NCBI RefSeq assembly: GCF_009937995.1
Contig: NZ_AP021881.1
Coordinates: 3,100,001-3,164,000, forward strand
Source: Sulfuriferula nivalis
GTDB lineage: Bacteria > Pseudomonadota > Gammaproteobacteria > Burkholderiales > Sulfuriferulaceae
Direction: 5' to 3'
DNA length: 64,000 bases
Part shown: positions 9,074-17,758 of the stretch, in pieces
Layout: every line of letters starts with the position of its first letter
How positions within the stretch are numbered: the stretch's first letter is position 1
Made by a program: the position numbers and the translations under genes
Notes under the pieces: generated by a model
Database searches by the model: none
What the model saw: the letters and a program-made list of their open reading frames with translations, nothing else
Told to the model about the DNA's origin: nothing

Positions 9074-9850
9074 ATGCGCAAAAGTAAACAATTCAGCATT
9101 AGCATCACTGTCAGCGCGGCACTGATTTTGTTCTCGGCAAACGCTTTTGCAATAAGTGGTGGTGATGCCGTTAAACAACTTTCTTCCCAGGCTTATAATG
9201 GAGATGCAGCATCGCTTCAGACACTAAAGCAGGACGCCATGAACGGGGATGCTGCATCTGAAAATTGGTATGGTGGTTATTTGGATGCGAAAAAAGATTA
9301 CGCGCAGGCAGCGATGTGGTACAGAAAAGCTGCTGATCAGGGAGTTGCTAATGCGCAGATCAACCTTGCTATGCTATATGCCAACGGCCAGGGTGTGGCT
9401 CAGGATTACGCGCAGGCGGCGGTATGGTACAAAAAAGCTGCTGATCATGGAGTTGTTGATGCACAGTCAAACCTTGGTGTGCTATACGCCAACGGCCAAG
9501 GTGTAACGCAAGATTATGCGCAGGCAGCAGCATGGTTCAGAAAAGCCGCTGACCAAGGGGATGGTCAAGCACAAAATGATCTTGGATTGTTGTACGAAAA
9601 AGGAGAAAGCATCCCACAAAACCATATCATTGCTTATGCGCTGTACAACCTTTCGGCGAGCAATGGCAGGTCGAGCAATAATACTGCTCTGACAAACAGA
9701 GATGCTATCGTTCCTTTGATGTCAGAAGCACAAATTAAAGCGGGGCAAGGCTTGGCGCAGGAAATGGCTGCCAATGGGGTAACTGCCGCAATAGGCAATT
9801 ACTTGATGCCGCGTAAAAAAATTACATATCAAAAAAGAAAGCATCAATAA
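9074..9850 (+). CDS. Secreted Sel1-like repeat protein (possible T6SS immunity or accessory)
   Basis: 258 residues with a Sec signal peptide (cleavage after SANAFA) and at least three Sel1-like repeats of about 36 residues, each with an AQxNLGxLYANGQGVxQDYAQA pattern (residues about 75-200). Sel1 repeats are helical protein-binding scaffolds. Known immunity proteins of PldB-type T6SS lipases are also Sel1-repeat proteins, so this periplasmic protein next to a Tle5 gene is a plausible second immunity factor; that is inference. A weak GGAG precedes the ATG. The basic tail RKKITYQKRKHQ after the repeats is unusual for a periplasmic protein. Confidence 0.75.
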   Translation: MRKSKQFSISITVSAALILFSANAFAISGGDAVKQLSSQAYNGDAASLQTLKQDAMNGDAASENWYGGYLDAKKDYAQAAMWYRKAADQGVANAQINLAMLYANGQGVAQDYAQAAVWYKKAADHGVVDAQSNLGVLYANGQGVTQDYAQAAAWFRKAADQGDGQAQNDLGLLYEKGESIPQNHIIAYALYNLSASNGRSSNNTALTNRDAIVPLMSEAQIKAGQGLAQEMAANGVTAAIGNYLMPRKKITYQKRKHQ

Positions 9851-10100
9851 TTCAATGCTTCAAATGACCGAAGCAATAAATATAGATATTTCAGGTTCAG
9901 TGTTTAATTATATAATTAATATGACATTAGCTAAAACCTCCCTTTTCAAGAGAGGATAAAGCGTCGCGCTGGTCAAAGGCCTGCTGTTGTTGATTTTAGG
10001 TGTAAGCCCCTTTCTTTCTTGCTTAAGCAAGTTTGCCTTGGCAAAAGGTGAGGGAAGCACATCGCGGACTGTTCAATATATAACTAAGAAAGATTAAACC
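9851..10100. other. Intergenic region with paired hairpins
   Basis: No gene seen. It contains two perfect adjacent palindromes, CTTGCTTAAGCAAG (10018-10031) and TTTGCCTTGGCAAA (10032-10045). The second half plus the following AGGTGAGG region recurs, inverted, at about 32681-32721. These could be terminators, a regulatory hairpin before the beta-barrel gene, or part of a small dispersed repeat. Confidence 0.5.
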
Positions 10101-10922
10101 ATGCAACTACGTACTATCGCACTATCGGTCAGTTATGCACTGATTTCTATCAATGCTCTTGCGAACACAACTGACATCAAGTCAGCTAATAATCAAGTTG
10201 GCATTCAATACCAATCAACTAATGTTGATTATACTGAAACAGGTAATGGTGTATTGGGTGCAGCAGGCGTTACGCTAGATACAGAAAATGGTTCAGTTCC
10301 TGGTTATGGAATTTCCGCATCAGTCATGAAAGATTTGTGGCTTGGTAATGATTATTTTGCGGCTGAATATGATCATGCTAGCGGATCTACGAACTATGTA
10401 GGTTCACTTCAGGGTGGTACATACGGTTCTGTTGTGCAATCAGATAGTGCGACATTGGCTAATTACAGCTTACGTTATGGTAAGGGTTTTGTCGTTAATA
10501 ACAGTACAATGTTGACACCATTTGCTGAAGTTGGTCATCATAAATGGGATCGTGGTGTTAATACGGGTGAAGATTACAGCAACCATTATTTTGGTGCTGG
10601 CGTTTTGGCGCAATATTCACCAGTCAGCAAATTAGTATTGTCTGCTAATGCATTGCTTGGTTACACATTTGGCTCGTATATTACTGTTAATGCCATTCCA
10701 TCGGCCAATTTCGCTGGCTTTGCGGGTGGTCTTGGCAACTCTCCTTTATACCGAGTCGGTGCTGGTGCTGATTATGCATTAACGCAACAGATACATGCCA
10801 ATATTGGCATTGATTACACTAGCTTCAAATATGGTGCGAGCGCTATTTATAGCGGCTATGGCGAGCCTGATAGCAAAACCAATTACACCACAGTAAAAGT
10901 CGGTATTGGTTACGCATTCTAA
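10101..10922 (+). CDS. Outer-membrane beta-barrel protein
   Basis: 273 residues with a signal peptide (cleavage after ISINALA), alternating polar and hydrophobic strands throughout, and a terminal aromatic signature (KVGIGYAF) that is recognised by the BAM machinery. The size suits an 8-10-strand barrel of the OmpA/opacity type. The family cannot be assigned more closely from sequence alone. It is monocistronic and downstream of a double hairpin. Its link to the neighbouring T6SS effector island may be only positional. Confidence 0.7.
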   Translation: MQLRTIALSVSYALISINALANTTDIKSANNQVGIQYQSTNVDYTETGNGVLGAAGVTLDTENGSVPGYGISASVMKDLWLGNDYFAAEYDHASGSTNYVGSLQGGTYGSVVQSDSATLANYSLRYGKGFVVNNSTMLTPFAEVGHHKWDRGVNTGEDYSNHYFGAGVLAQYSPVSKLVLSANALLGYTFGSYITVNAIPSANFAGFAGGLGNSPLYRVGAGADYALTQQIHANIGIDYTSFKYGASAIYSGYGEPDSKTNYTTVKVGIGYAF

Positions 10923-11040
10923 ATTTCATTTAGCGTGTATAGGTTGCCAGATAAATTCTTATTCATTTGGCAACCTAGCAACTTATAAAGGCTGCGTTTT
11001 TCTGATTCATTAATGCCACTTTATAGTCATTCACACATCA

Positions 11041-11685
11041 TCATTGATGAATGATATGTGCTTCATTTGACATATACCATTCATCAGCCAGTTTGCGTGA
11101 GTCTGATATTTGAGATGGTGTGACAAGTTGCTTTATGCTCTGCATATTCTGCATGGCGGGGACAAAACCATTGTCCACGGCTAACATATACCACTTCATG
11201 GCCAGTATATAATCTTGTGGCACACCTTTGCCTTTAGCGTATATAAAACCCAAGTTATTTTGTGCTCCTGCAATACCATGATCAGCCGCTTTTTGATACC
11301 AGTCCATGGCTTTTATAATATCTTGCTGAACTCCTTTACCGAAGTCGTACATAATCCCTAGTTGAAATTGTGCGGGTGCATAACCTTGAACGGCTGATTG
11401 CTGAAACAGCTGGAATGCAATGATGTGGCTTTGCCGTACACATCGGCCTGTATCATACAAAATTCCTAAATTGTACTGTGCAGAGGCTGCGCCTTGTTTT
11501 GCTGACTGGCTGTATTGATCAATATGACTGAGACAATAAGTCTGATCATCATTATTAATGTGCATAACTGATGTATTATCAGATGGCGACACGCCCTCAG
11601 TAGCCGTCTGCGAACAAGCAGAAACGCCAAATGACGTAGCAATTAAATAGAGTAGTACGGCTGTTATTTGAGGCGTGAATTTCAT
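11041..11685 (-). CDS. Sel1-like repeat lipoprotein
   Basis: About 214 residues. The start at 11685 (MKFTPQITAVLL) gives a lipoprotein signal ending FGVSAC, and AAGAAG lies upstream; a TTG at 11700 is less likely. Three to four Sel1-like repeats follow (ASAQYNLGILYDTGR, APAQFQLGIMYDFGK and similar, separated by about 36 residues). A periplasmic repeat scaffold of this type near a T6SS lipase could be another immunity protein, as known for PldB clusters, though it lies on the opposite strand and has its own promoter. Confidence 0.75.
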   Translation of the reverse strand: MKFTPQITAVLLYLIATSFGVSACSQTATEGVSPSDNTSVMHINNDDQTYCLSHIDQYSQSAKQGAASAQYNLGILYDTGRCVRQSHIIAFQLFQQSAVQGYAPAQFQLGIMYDFGKGVQQDIIKAMDWYQKAADHGIAGAQNNLGFIYAKGKGVPQDYILAMKWYMLAVDNGFVPAMQNMQSIKQLVTPSQISDSRKLADEWYMSNEAHIIHQ

Positions 11686-11700
11686 GACGGCTTCTTGCAA

Positions 11701-12095
11701 TTTAAATGCAAATTAAAAGGTCGTGTCTGAACGTGCACCATCTTGGTTTTCCAAACTTTTGCCAACGCCCATCTTCAATTGCGCCTTAGACAAAAAGTCC
11801 CAAGAGATGCCGTTAATCGCACTCAATTGGACTGATGGTAATCCCCCCTGCAAATAATCGTATTTAAAAGTGGAATTTTCTTAATGATGATTTGCTCTAT
11901 AGAAAATCCCTGTGTCGTTAGAGGTCTTATTCGTGATCACCAAGGAATTTGCCGAACTTCCCGCCTCGGCTCTCATAGCGAACTGTTTTGGCGAACCAGC
12001 CAGGTTGGAGCACGCTTCGACTTGACATCTATCGTTCCTGTTCCTGTTAGCCCCATTAATTCGGCGACCTAGTTTCTGTTTATGCAATGATCTGG
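11701..12095. other. Gene-poor stretch, possibly degraded coding sequence
   Basis: No complete gene is convincing. On the minus strand, about 11703-11880 is open for over 50 codons without a start (contains GLPSVQLSAINGISWDF) and looks like the end of a protein I cannot name. 11884-12095 is open in several frames without good starts. I interpret the stretch as decayed sequence between the Sel1 gene and the BrnTA pair. Confidence 0.4.
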
Positions 12096-12437
12096 CTAGG
12101 TATTCTTGGTCGAATGCGTCTTTACCCAATCCAGCAATACTTTGTCCATTTGCACTTGCCATCCAGCACCTTTTGCTTTGAAGTAATCAAGAACTTCCCG
12201 GTGATAACGAATTGAAACCTGCACCTTGTTATCTTGACCCAAAGGTCTTCCAATACGGCGTTTCTCAAGATCAGCACGCAGCAATGCGGCGGCATTAGGA
12301 GAGTCTTCGTCCTCTGCTGGTTCAATATCATTCTTTACCATACGATGAACACGTGCCCAGTCACTCTGGCTTTTGCCGTTTTCACGGGCCGCACTCATTT
12401 CTTCATTCGTCATTGTAGTCATTTTCGAGCCAGTCAT
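12096..12437 (-). CDS. brnA: BrnA-family antitoxin
   Basis: About 113 residues. The C-terminal half (RIGRPLGQDNKVQVSIRYHRE, then VLDYFKAKGAGWQ) is the ribbon-helix-helix of BrnA, in which the KVQVSIR strand contacts DNA; the N-terminal part includes SQSDWARV. BrnA binds the BrnT toxin and represses the operon. The gene overlaps the end of brnT. Several in-frame ATGs exist (12437, 12422, 12413); I used the first that fits the family length, but translation from 12413 is also possible. Confidence 0.85.
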   Translation of the reverse strand: MTGSKMTTMTNEEMSAARENGKSQSDWARVHRMVKNDIEPAEDEDSPNAAALLRADLEKRRIGRPLGQDNKVQVSIRYHREVLDYFKAKGAGWQVQMDKVLLDWVKTHSTKNT

Positions 12438-12699
12438 AATATATTTCCCGTTCATCTCTGTGAGCATGTCGAAAGCTGATGATATGTGGAATTTCACCAG
12501 GCTGATAAACCAATGTCAACACAGTCAATTCATCAAATACATACGAAAATACCTGTTTACGTATTTCCTGTCCTCGCGGACTATCTATTTCATATTTATA
12601 TGGACTTTCAAGCACTAAATCCGCATCAATGAAATCAAGACCATGCTTAACAATATTCGCTTTGCGTTTAGACTCTTTCCATGTGTAGCGTGTACTCAT
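12403..12699 (-). CDS. brnT: BrnT-family ribonuclease toxin
   Basis: 98 residues with the BrnT layout: YTWKESKRKANIVKHGLDF near the N-terminus, the central TVLTLVYQ strand, and the HIISFRHAHRDEREIYYDW signature near the end. BrnT is a RelE-fold ribosome-independent RNase. It is the first gene of the pair (toxin before antitoxin, the normal BrnTA order) and its 3' end overlaps brnA. All residues visible in the conserved C-terminal motif are present, so it is probably functional. Confidence 0.9.
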   Translation of the reverse strand: MSTRYTWKESKRKANIVKHGLDFIDADLVLESPYKYEIDSPRGQEIRKQVFSYVFDELTVLTLVYQPGEIPHIISFRHAHRDEREIYYDWLENDYNDE

Positions 12700-12751
12700 G
12701 TTGTTATTGTAGCTTCAATAAGTAAAATAGGTGATTTTATTTGCGCAACTG

Positions 12752-13342
12752 TCAGGCATCCACCTTCAAATCCGCCTCCCTGACCCTAATCACCGTCTGC
12801 CGAGTGGTGTTAAACTCACGCGCCACTTCTGTGACGCTAGCCCCTGCTGACAACCGTGCAATCACTCGCGCCTTGTCCTCATCATTCAGAGAGGACGGCC
12901 TGCCAAATGATTTACCTGCTGCCCGTGCACGTGCAAGACCTGCCTGAGTACGTTCAATCAGCAAGTCGCGCTCAAACTCCGCCACAGAAGCAATTACCTG
13001 CATCGTCATCTTGCCTGCTGGGCTGGTGAGATCAATGCCTCCCAATGCCAGGCAATGTACACGTATCCCGCTGCTTTCCAGTTGCTCTACCGTTGCCCGC
13101 ACATCCATCGCATTGCGACCCAAACGATCTAACTTACTGACCACCAGCACATCACTGGACTCCATCCTGTCCAGTAGCTTCATAAAGCCAGATCTGGCCT
13201 TAGCGGCAACCGAGCCACTAATACACTCTTCAACGATACGCTGATCCTCAATAGCAAATCCTGCTGCCTTAATTTCTAAAACTTGGTTTTGGGTGGACTG
13301 ATCGGCGGTTGAAACACGACAATAGGCGAAAGTGCGTGACAT
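12752..13342 (-). CDS. Serine recombinase (resolvase/invertase family)
   Basis: 196 residues. The resolvase catalytic domain has nucleophile Ser11 in [10 protein letters not shown], then [13 protein letters not shown] and the [22 protein letters not shown] helix. A C-terminal helix-turn-helix ([18 protein letters not shown]) follows. The ATG at 13342 matches the family start. It lies alone at the edge of the cassette array with no transposase beside it, so it is either the relic of a Tn3-type element or a free-standing invertase. Confidence 0.88.
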   Translation of the reverse strand: MSRTFAYCRVSTADQSTQNQVLEIKAAGFAIEDQRIVEECISGSVAAKARSGFMKLLDRMESSDVLVVSKLDRLGRNAMDVRATVEQLESSGIRVHCLALGGIDLTSPAGKMTMQVIASVAEFERDLLIERTQAGLARARAAGKSFGRPSSLNDEDKARVIARLSAGASVTEVAREFNTTRQTVIRVREADLKVDA

Positions 13343-13655
13343 GGCTGAATTGACCGTACTAAATAGATGTACGGATTGTAACGCACATCCGATATTCATT
13401 TTGCCTAGTTTCGGACAGGGCTAATTGGGGGTGTACGCAACTGGACGGTTTCGGATGGTGCTGGTGTGACTTGTCACTAATTAACAAAGCAGCTTTTATT
13501 GGGTATTATAGTGCGCACGAAATTATGGGGCGCAGCTATATGTACGTAGTGCCGCGCCTAATGAATCGTTTGTTATCATTAGGTCACTACAAGCGCAGTC
13601 AAAAAGATATTTCCATAAGCGCTCAAGCAACACCCGCCCCAGCCATGCCGGGCTT
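13343..13655. other. Non-coding stretch with possible resolvase site
   Basis: Upstream of the serine recombinase. Two copies of GTTTCGGA (about 13411 and 13458), 47 bases apart, could be recombinase subsites. An inverted repeat CCTAATGA...TCATTAGG (13557-13583) is also present. No convincing gene. The right part may be a non-coding cassette or the array boundary. Confidence 0.35.
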
Positions 13656-13718
13656 GTCCAACAAACGGTTCAGATTGTGGCTCGCTTCGCGATCACAATC
13701 TAACCTTATTCGTTAGGC
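13656..13718 (-). repeat. attC recombination site (last in array)
   Basis: 63 bases bounded by GTCCAAC (13656) and GTTAGGC (13712-13718), i.e. RYYYAAC and GTTRRRY cores, with an imperfect internal palindrome (GATTGTG...CACAATC). It lies just downstream of the DUF1203 gene, as expected for its cassette. Confidence 0.75.
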
Positions 13719-13756
13719 TGGGTGTGTGATTGCTGGACATGAGCCGCCCCATTTAG

Positions 13757-14236
13757 TTACTCACGTTCGATTCTGAAGCTATAGCATCCGTATGCTGCAT
13801 ACCGAGCCAAAACAAACTCGACTTGGCTGTTCTCAAACATCTTGGTTAGAACCTCTTGAGCGGATGAAGGTTCTAAAAGCTCCGCAGCCACAATATTTTC
13901 GGTTTTACTGTAGGCACGCAGGACAAACGGCTGATCGCGTAAGTAGTCTGTCGGCGACCCTTTAGGCAATGGGAGGGATTTATAGTCTACGAATTCTGTT
14001 GAAGGAGATGCAAGCACAAACACCGCACCATATTCTTTATACGGGCCAGCTACGGTAAATGGGCAGTAACTTGCCAAGATGAGTTCTTCACCAGGCATTG
14101 CTCTTCGGAGAACGTCCCTGCATGGTTCGCCACCGCTCGCAATGACCCGAACCACTTTTTGGTTCTGGTCATCTAGACCAGCATCACGAACTTTCAGTAG
14201 GAAGTCTTTCCTAATTGGACGGATTGCTATTTTCAT
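13757..14236 (-). CDS. DUF1203-family protein (gene cassette)
   Basis: 159 residues. The central ELILASYCPF, FVLRAYS and terminal RYAAYGCYSFRIERE motifs match DUF1203, a small family of unknown biochemical role common in cassettes and chromosomes. I chose ATG 14236 as start because the family begins MKIAIRPI; the in-frame extension to 14269 is translated attC sequence. It is flanked by attC sites at 14257-14320 and 13656-13718, so it is a mobile cassette without its own obvious promoter. Confidence 0.8.
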   Translation of the reverse strand: MKIAIRPIRKDFLLKVRDAGLDDQNQKVVRVIASGGEPCRDVLRRAMPGEELILASYCPFTVAGPYKEYGAVFVLASPSTEFVDYKSLPLPKGSPTDYLRDQPFVLRAYSKTENIVAAELLEPSSAQEVLTKMFENSQVEFVLARYAAYGCYSFRIERE

Positions 14237-14256
14237 AGTGACACCTTGGTTTTGTG

Positions 14257-14320
14257 GCCTAACGTTCAAATTGAGGGGCGCGCCGCTTTTGGCGCGTCCC
14301 GCTCGAATGCAGGGTTGGGC
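14257..14320 (-). repeat. attC site
   Basis: 64 bases from GCCTAAC (14257-14263) to GTTGGGC (14314-14320), with an internal hairpin GGGGCGCGCCGC/GGCGCGTCCCGC. Nearly identical to the attC at 22341-22404. Encodes the C-terminal tail of the nitrilase-family cassette. Confidence 0.85.
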
Positions 14321-15276
14321 GTCTTTGACACCACCATTGCCTTTGATTTGCGCAAAGCGCTCTTGGCGTAGGCTCTCTCACCCATTCGTTGTGTCAGCAC
14401 CCAAATGAATGCCCACCAAGGCATCTTTGCTGTCCAACGCCCGAATGCTCGCGGAATCAATTCCTTTTTCTTGCGCTCTGGCATGAGATGAACTGTGCCG
14501 AGAATGACACCTTGCTCGCCGGGGCCAAGTTGCCCTAAGAGCTTGCCGTCGCTGTCAGCGATGGCGCTGAAGCCAGGAAACTCGATGTCTTGCGGTGGAA
14601 AGCCTGCAGGAAGCGTGCTCACCAAGCGACCAACCTTGTTGGACATGACAACCGGGATTCCCATCAACTTGGCGGTCTCAGTTGTACCATCACGCAACGC
14701 GGCGTTAAGGATATCTGCGTCTCGTTGTCTTACCGGAAACTTGGCTTCAAATGAAGCTCCTGAAAATGGGCGTAGGTATAAGTCGATTCCGGCCTGATGG
14801 AGCTCGGCGTAACGTTCATAGAGTGCGTTCTCGAAGCAAATGCCAACGCCAATACGGCCTATAGGCGTATCAAACCAATGGCGGTCAGAACCTCCAGCAA
14901 AGAAGTACGCTTCGAAAGATGCGGGAGGGCATTTTCGAACCCGAGCGACAACCTCGCCTTCTGTGCCGGTGAGGACGAATGTGTTGTAGAAGTCTTCGCC
15001 ATCCGCCTCAAGAAAACTCGTGCCCATATACACTTTTAGGCGCTTAGACAGCTCTCTCATCCATTGAGTGGAAGGTCCATCGAATGGTTCTGCGGTATCC
15101 CAAATTGCCTCATTCAGTGTGTAGCCTCCCGGCATCATCTCGGGCAGGAGAATCAACTGGGCTCCTTGCTGAGCCGCCAGCTCCACATATTTTTGCGCAT
15201 TCGCAAGATTGCCCGCGCGGTCGCCGAGATGACAGGCAACTTGTACTGTTGCGACAGTAAGTGTGTCTGGTTTCAT
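14266..15276 (-). CDS. Carbon-nitrogen hydrolase (nitrilase superfamily), gene cassette
   Basis: 336 residues. The Glu-Lys-Cys triad of nitrilase-superfamily amidases is visible: LILLPEMMPGG, VRKCPPASFE and GVGICFENA (Cys near 148). The family hydrolyses nitriles or amides; the substrate is not deducible. The reading frame runs past the fold into the attC, so its last dozen or so residues (NPAFERDAPKAARPS) are encoded by the recombination site. A basic helix precedes this tail (residues about 290-320). It is a cassette bounded by attC sites on both sides and oriented with its neighbours. Confidence 0.88.
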   Translation of the reverse strand: MKPDTLTVATVQVACHLGDRAGNLANAQKYVELAAQQGAQLILLPEMMPGGYTLNEAIWDTAEPFDGPSTQWMRELSKRLKVYMGTSFLEADGEDFYNTFVLTGTEGEVVARVRKCPPASFEAYFFAGGSDRHWFDTPIGRIGVGICFENALYERYAELHQAGIDLYLRPFSGASFEAKFPVRQRDADILNAALRDGTTETAKLMGIPVVMSNKVGRLVSTLPAGFPPQDIEFPGFSAIADSDGKLLGQLGPGEQGVILGTVHLMPERKKKELIPRAFGRWTAKMPWWAFIWVLTQRMGERAYAKSALRKSKAMVVSKTPNPAFERDAPKAARPSI

Positions 15277-15295
15277 ATGGATGCTCGTTTAAGAC

Positions 15296-15358
15296 GCCCA
15301 ACGTGGAGCTAAGGGGCGCCGCGCTTTTGCGGCGTCCCTCTTGAGCGTAAAGTTAGAA
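15296..15358 (-). repeat. attC site
   Basis: 63 bases from GCCCAAC (15296-15302) to GTTAGAA (15352-15358), with hairpin GGGGCGCCGCGC/GCGGCGTCCC. The last core base departs from the GTTRRRY consensus. The following cassette's stop (15353) lies inside it. Confidence 0.75.
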
Positions 15359-15604
15359 TGGAAGTGTTTCATCTGACTGCGGGCGAGATAGTTCCAGTTC
15401 GATATAAGACGAATCGGATAACAAAGCATTAAGTCCGTGGTTTAAGTCGAGTTTATTAATGTTGACTTTATAAGCCATGCCCGTTAACCCACCCAATGCT
15501 TTTGAAAACGCCTCTTCAATTTGCAGGATGCTGGCAGTTTTTATAGGCCGATGCTCCCAGTCGAACGCTGTTTCATCTTGAGGTTTTTGTTTTTTTACAC
15601 TCAT
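15353..15604 (-). CDS. Small hypothetical protein (gene cassette)
   Basis: 83 residues, acidic, soluble, with no signal peptide and no motif I recognise. It is bounded by attC sites (15634-15696 upstream, 15296-15358 downstream), which supports a real cassette gene rather than a chance frame. A GGAGA-like ribosome site lies upstream of the ATG at 15604. The stop falls in the first bases of the downstream attC. Function unknown. Confidence 0.65.
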   Translation of the reverse strand: MSVKKQKPQDETAFDWEHRPIKTASILQIEEAFSKALGGLTGMAYKVNINKLDLNHGLNALLSDSSYIELELSRPQSDETLPF

Positions 15605-15633
15605 AAAATTTCTCCGTATATTGAGCTATAGAA

Positions 15634-15696
15634 TTCTAACGTGGAGCTAAGGGGCTGCGCGCTTTTGCGCAGTCCCGCTTGAGCGCAGAGTTGAAC
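15634..15696 (-). repeat. attC site
   Basis: 63 bases from TTCTAAC (15634-15640) to GTTGAAC (15690-15696), with hairpin GGGGCTGCGCGC/GCGCAGTCCCGC. On its far side lies the tyrosine recombinase and the IS nest, so the cassette that once preceded it is disrupted. Confidence 0.75.
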
Positions 15697-15801
15697 GAAG
15701 CCGCTATCGCGGAGAAATATCCCTGATCCATCAAATTCCGCAGCATAATTTCGTTTCCCCCAATAATGGATTTTTAATCACTGTAGCACAAGGAGACGAC
15801 A
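15697..15801 (+). other. Leader of tyrosine recombinase element
   Basis: No gene. AGGAGA at 15791-15796 sits 5 bases before a TTG start at 15802. A GCCGCTATCGCGGAG region near 15701 may mark the element edge; no terminal repeat is identified. Confidence 0.3.
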
Positions 15802-16561
15802 TTGACAGCACCCACACCCATCTCCGCGCATTTTGCGCACAATCACCAGCGGCTGCTGGATTGCCTCAGGCTCAGAGGCATGCAGCCTAAAACCATCGCC
15901 TTGTATTCACACGGCGTACGGCGCGCAGCGGCGTATTTTAATGAGCAGATAGACGCGCTCACCAAGCCACAATTAACCGACTATTTTGTACGCATCCTCG
16001 ATACCCATTCATGGAGTACGCTCAAACATGATCTGCATGGTCTAAAGTTCTATTATGCCCATGTACTGGGCCAACCCTGGCCAGGTGCGGATCTGGTTAA
16101 ACCACCTAAGTCCTATCGCCTGCCCGACATCATTACCGTCGCCCAGGCACAACAAATCTTCATGGCCACCCGCGTATTGAGCTACCGCGTCTTCTTCTTC
16201 ACCCTCTACAGCCTGGGCTTACGATTAGGCGAAGGCTTACGCCTGCAGGTAGGGGACATCGATGCGGATAGGATGCGCGTACAAATACGCAACGCCAAAG
16301 GCAATCGAGACCGTTTTGTGCCGCTGCCAGACAATACCTTGCACGTATTACGTCGTTTCTGGCTCACCCACCGCAACCCAAACCTGCTCTTTCCTAATCG
16401 GCACGGCGGTCTTGCCAAATCGCACCTGGCTCACACCCCGCTGGATCGCGGCGGTATCCAGACCACCCTGAGTCAAGTGACCCGTGACTGTGGCTTAAAA
16501 AAAGAATTACACCGCACAGCCTGCGCCACAGCTATGCCACCCACCTGATAGAAGCGGAAAT
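15802..16561 (+). pseudogene. Tyrosine recombinase (IS91-associated integrase type), frameshifted and truncated
   Basis: TTG start with a strong AGGAGA. The N-terminal SAM-like domain (about 10-95) and the catalytic domain with the first Arg in SLGLRLGEGLRL are intact. Near residue 233 an A-run (16498-16504) shifts the frame: the listed frame ends after ACATAMPPT, whereas the alternate frame restores TPHSLRHSYATHL, the second catalytic box. That frame is then cut by the IS3-family end at 16562, before the nucleophile tyrosine. The gene is therefore dead. Similar integrases accompany IS91-like transposases; no such transposase remains here. Confidence 0.8.
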
Positions 16562-16593
16562 TGTCAACCTAGTTGTCGCCTGACTACTTGCGA

Positions 16594-17673
16594 TTATGCT
16601 GCTATTTTGAGAACCAAATCTCCTTTTATTTTCTCGTCTTTTTCAGTGAACTGTTGATCTGGATTCAAGTGCACAACGAGCACGGGTTGCCAGTTTCTGG
16701 TGGCGCCGCTCCAGCGCTCAGGATGTCTGTTTTTTGCTGCCTGGTAGACGATAGCACGCTGCGCCAATAATGCCGTATCGAGGCCAGTATGGCGCTCTGC
16801 TGGGGTCACGAAGTTGATTGCGCTGTGCCGGTGTTCTTCGTTGTACCATTGCACAAATAGTCCTACCCATTGCCTCGCAGCGAGTAAGTTTTCAAAGGCC
16901 CGACGCGGATACGTAGGCCGGTATTTCAAAGTCTTGAACAGCGATTCCGAGTACGGATTATCATTACTGACCGCCGGACGACTGAACGACGGGGACACGC
17001 CCAACGCTTGCAACGTCGCCAGCATGGTGGCACCTTTCATCGGGTGGCCGTTGTCAGAATGCAGCACCACCTGATCCGGTTTGATGGCTTCTCGCGCACA
17101 AATATCTCGCATCACGTCGCCCGCCAATTCGCCGCTTTCCGCTTCATAAATCTGCCAGCCGACGATTTTTCGACTAAAAATATCCATGAACAAATACAGG
17201 TAAAAATAAATGCCTTTCACCGGTGTCGGCAAATAGGTGATGTCCCAACTAAACAGCTGATTCGGCGCAGTGGCGCAGAGTGCTCGCGGTTTGCGACGAC
17301 GTTGCGCAGGTCCTGCCGCAGCCCGATGTTTCAGCTGATTCTCCGCCCTCAGGATGCGATAGAAGCTTGATTCAGAAGCGATGTATTCGCCACGATCCGC
17401 CAGTATTGGCACGATTTGAGAAGGTGGCAGACTGCCAAACTCATCCGAGCTGGCAACCATCAAAACCTTTTTACGCTCCACTACGCTCAGCCTGTTTGAC
17501 GGCACTTGCGTCCGCTCTGTGCGTTGATCGCCCCGTGTCTGATCACTCTGCCAACGCTGCAAAGTGCGTTCGCTAAGGCTAATCACCGTACAGGCACGAT
17601 CCTGACGTGCGCCGCAATCCATGGCATGTTGCACCATCATGATGATCTCACCGCGCTCTACAAGGGAAGTCAT
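16594..17673 (-). CDS. IS3-family transposase OrfB (outer element)
   Basis: 359 residues from ATG 17673 (MTSLVERGE). Helix-turn-helix ISLSERTLQRWQS, then the rve integrase core with FSWDITYLP, LHSDNGHPM and the downstream Glu of the DDE triad in NPYSESLFKTLKY. It catalyses cut-and-copy transposition together with OrfA. OrfA has been separated from it by the inner IS, so the element is probably not autonomous. A truncated relative lies at 42045-42341, sharing the NRHPERWSGA-type C-terminal region. Confidence 0.88.
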   Translation of the reverse strand: MTSLVERGEIIMMVQHAMDCGARQDRACTVISLSERTLQRWQSDQTRGDQRTERTQVPSNRLSVVERKKVLMVASSDEFGSLPPSQIVPILADRGEYIASESSFYRILRAENQLKHRAAAGPAQRRRKPRALCATAPNQLFSWDITYLPTPVKGIYFYLYLFMDIFSRKIVGWQIYEAESGELAGDVMRDICAREAIKPDQVVLHSDNGHPMKGATMLATLQALGVSPSFSRPAVSNDNPYSESLFKTLKYRPTYPRRAFENLLAARQWVGLFVQWYNEEHRHSAINFVTPAERHTGLDTALLAQRAIVYQAAKNRHPERWSGATRNWQPVLVVHLNPDQQFTEKDEKIKGDLVLKIAA

Positions 17674-17758
17674 TTGACCTCGTCCTCCCAGAGTAAAGTG
17701 GACCCCGATTTCTGGACAATGAATTAAGATGGTAACCTGCTGTAAAAAGGAGCGGGTT

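Noticed and set aside
11881..12162. 93-codon minus-strand frame overlapping the end of brnA
   Set aside because: Overlaps a confident antitoxin gene in another frame, has no ribosome site and no recognisable motif.
13557..13583. CCTAATGA/TCATTAGG hairpin as a terminator
   Set aside because: No U-tract follows and no gene clearly ends at it.
13471..13716. Plus-strand frame next to the first attC
   Set aside because: Runs through the attC itself and has weak composition; more likely non-coding.
15802..16548. The tyrosine recombinase as a candidate integron integrase IntI
   Set aside because: It lacks the IntI-specific region, lies inside the array rather than at its upstream end, reads against the cassettes and resembles IS91-associated integrases.
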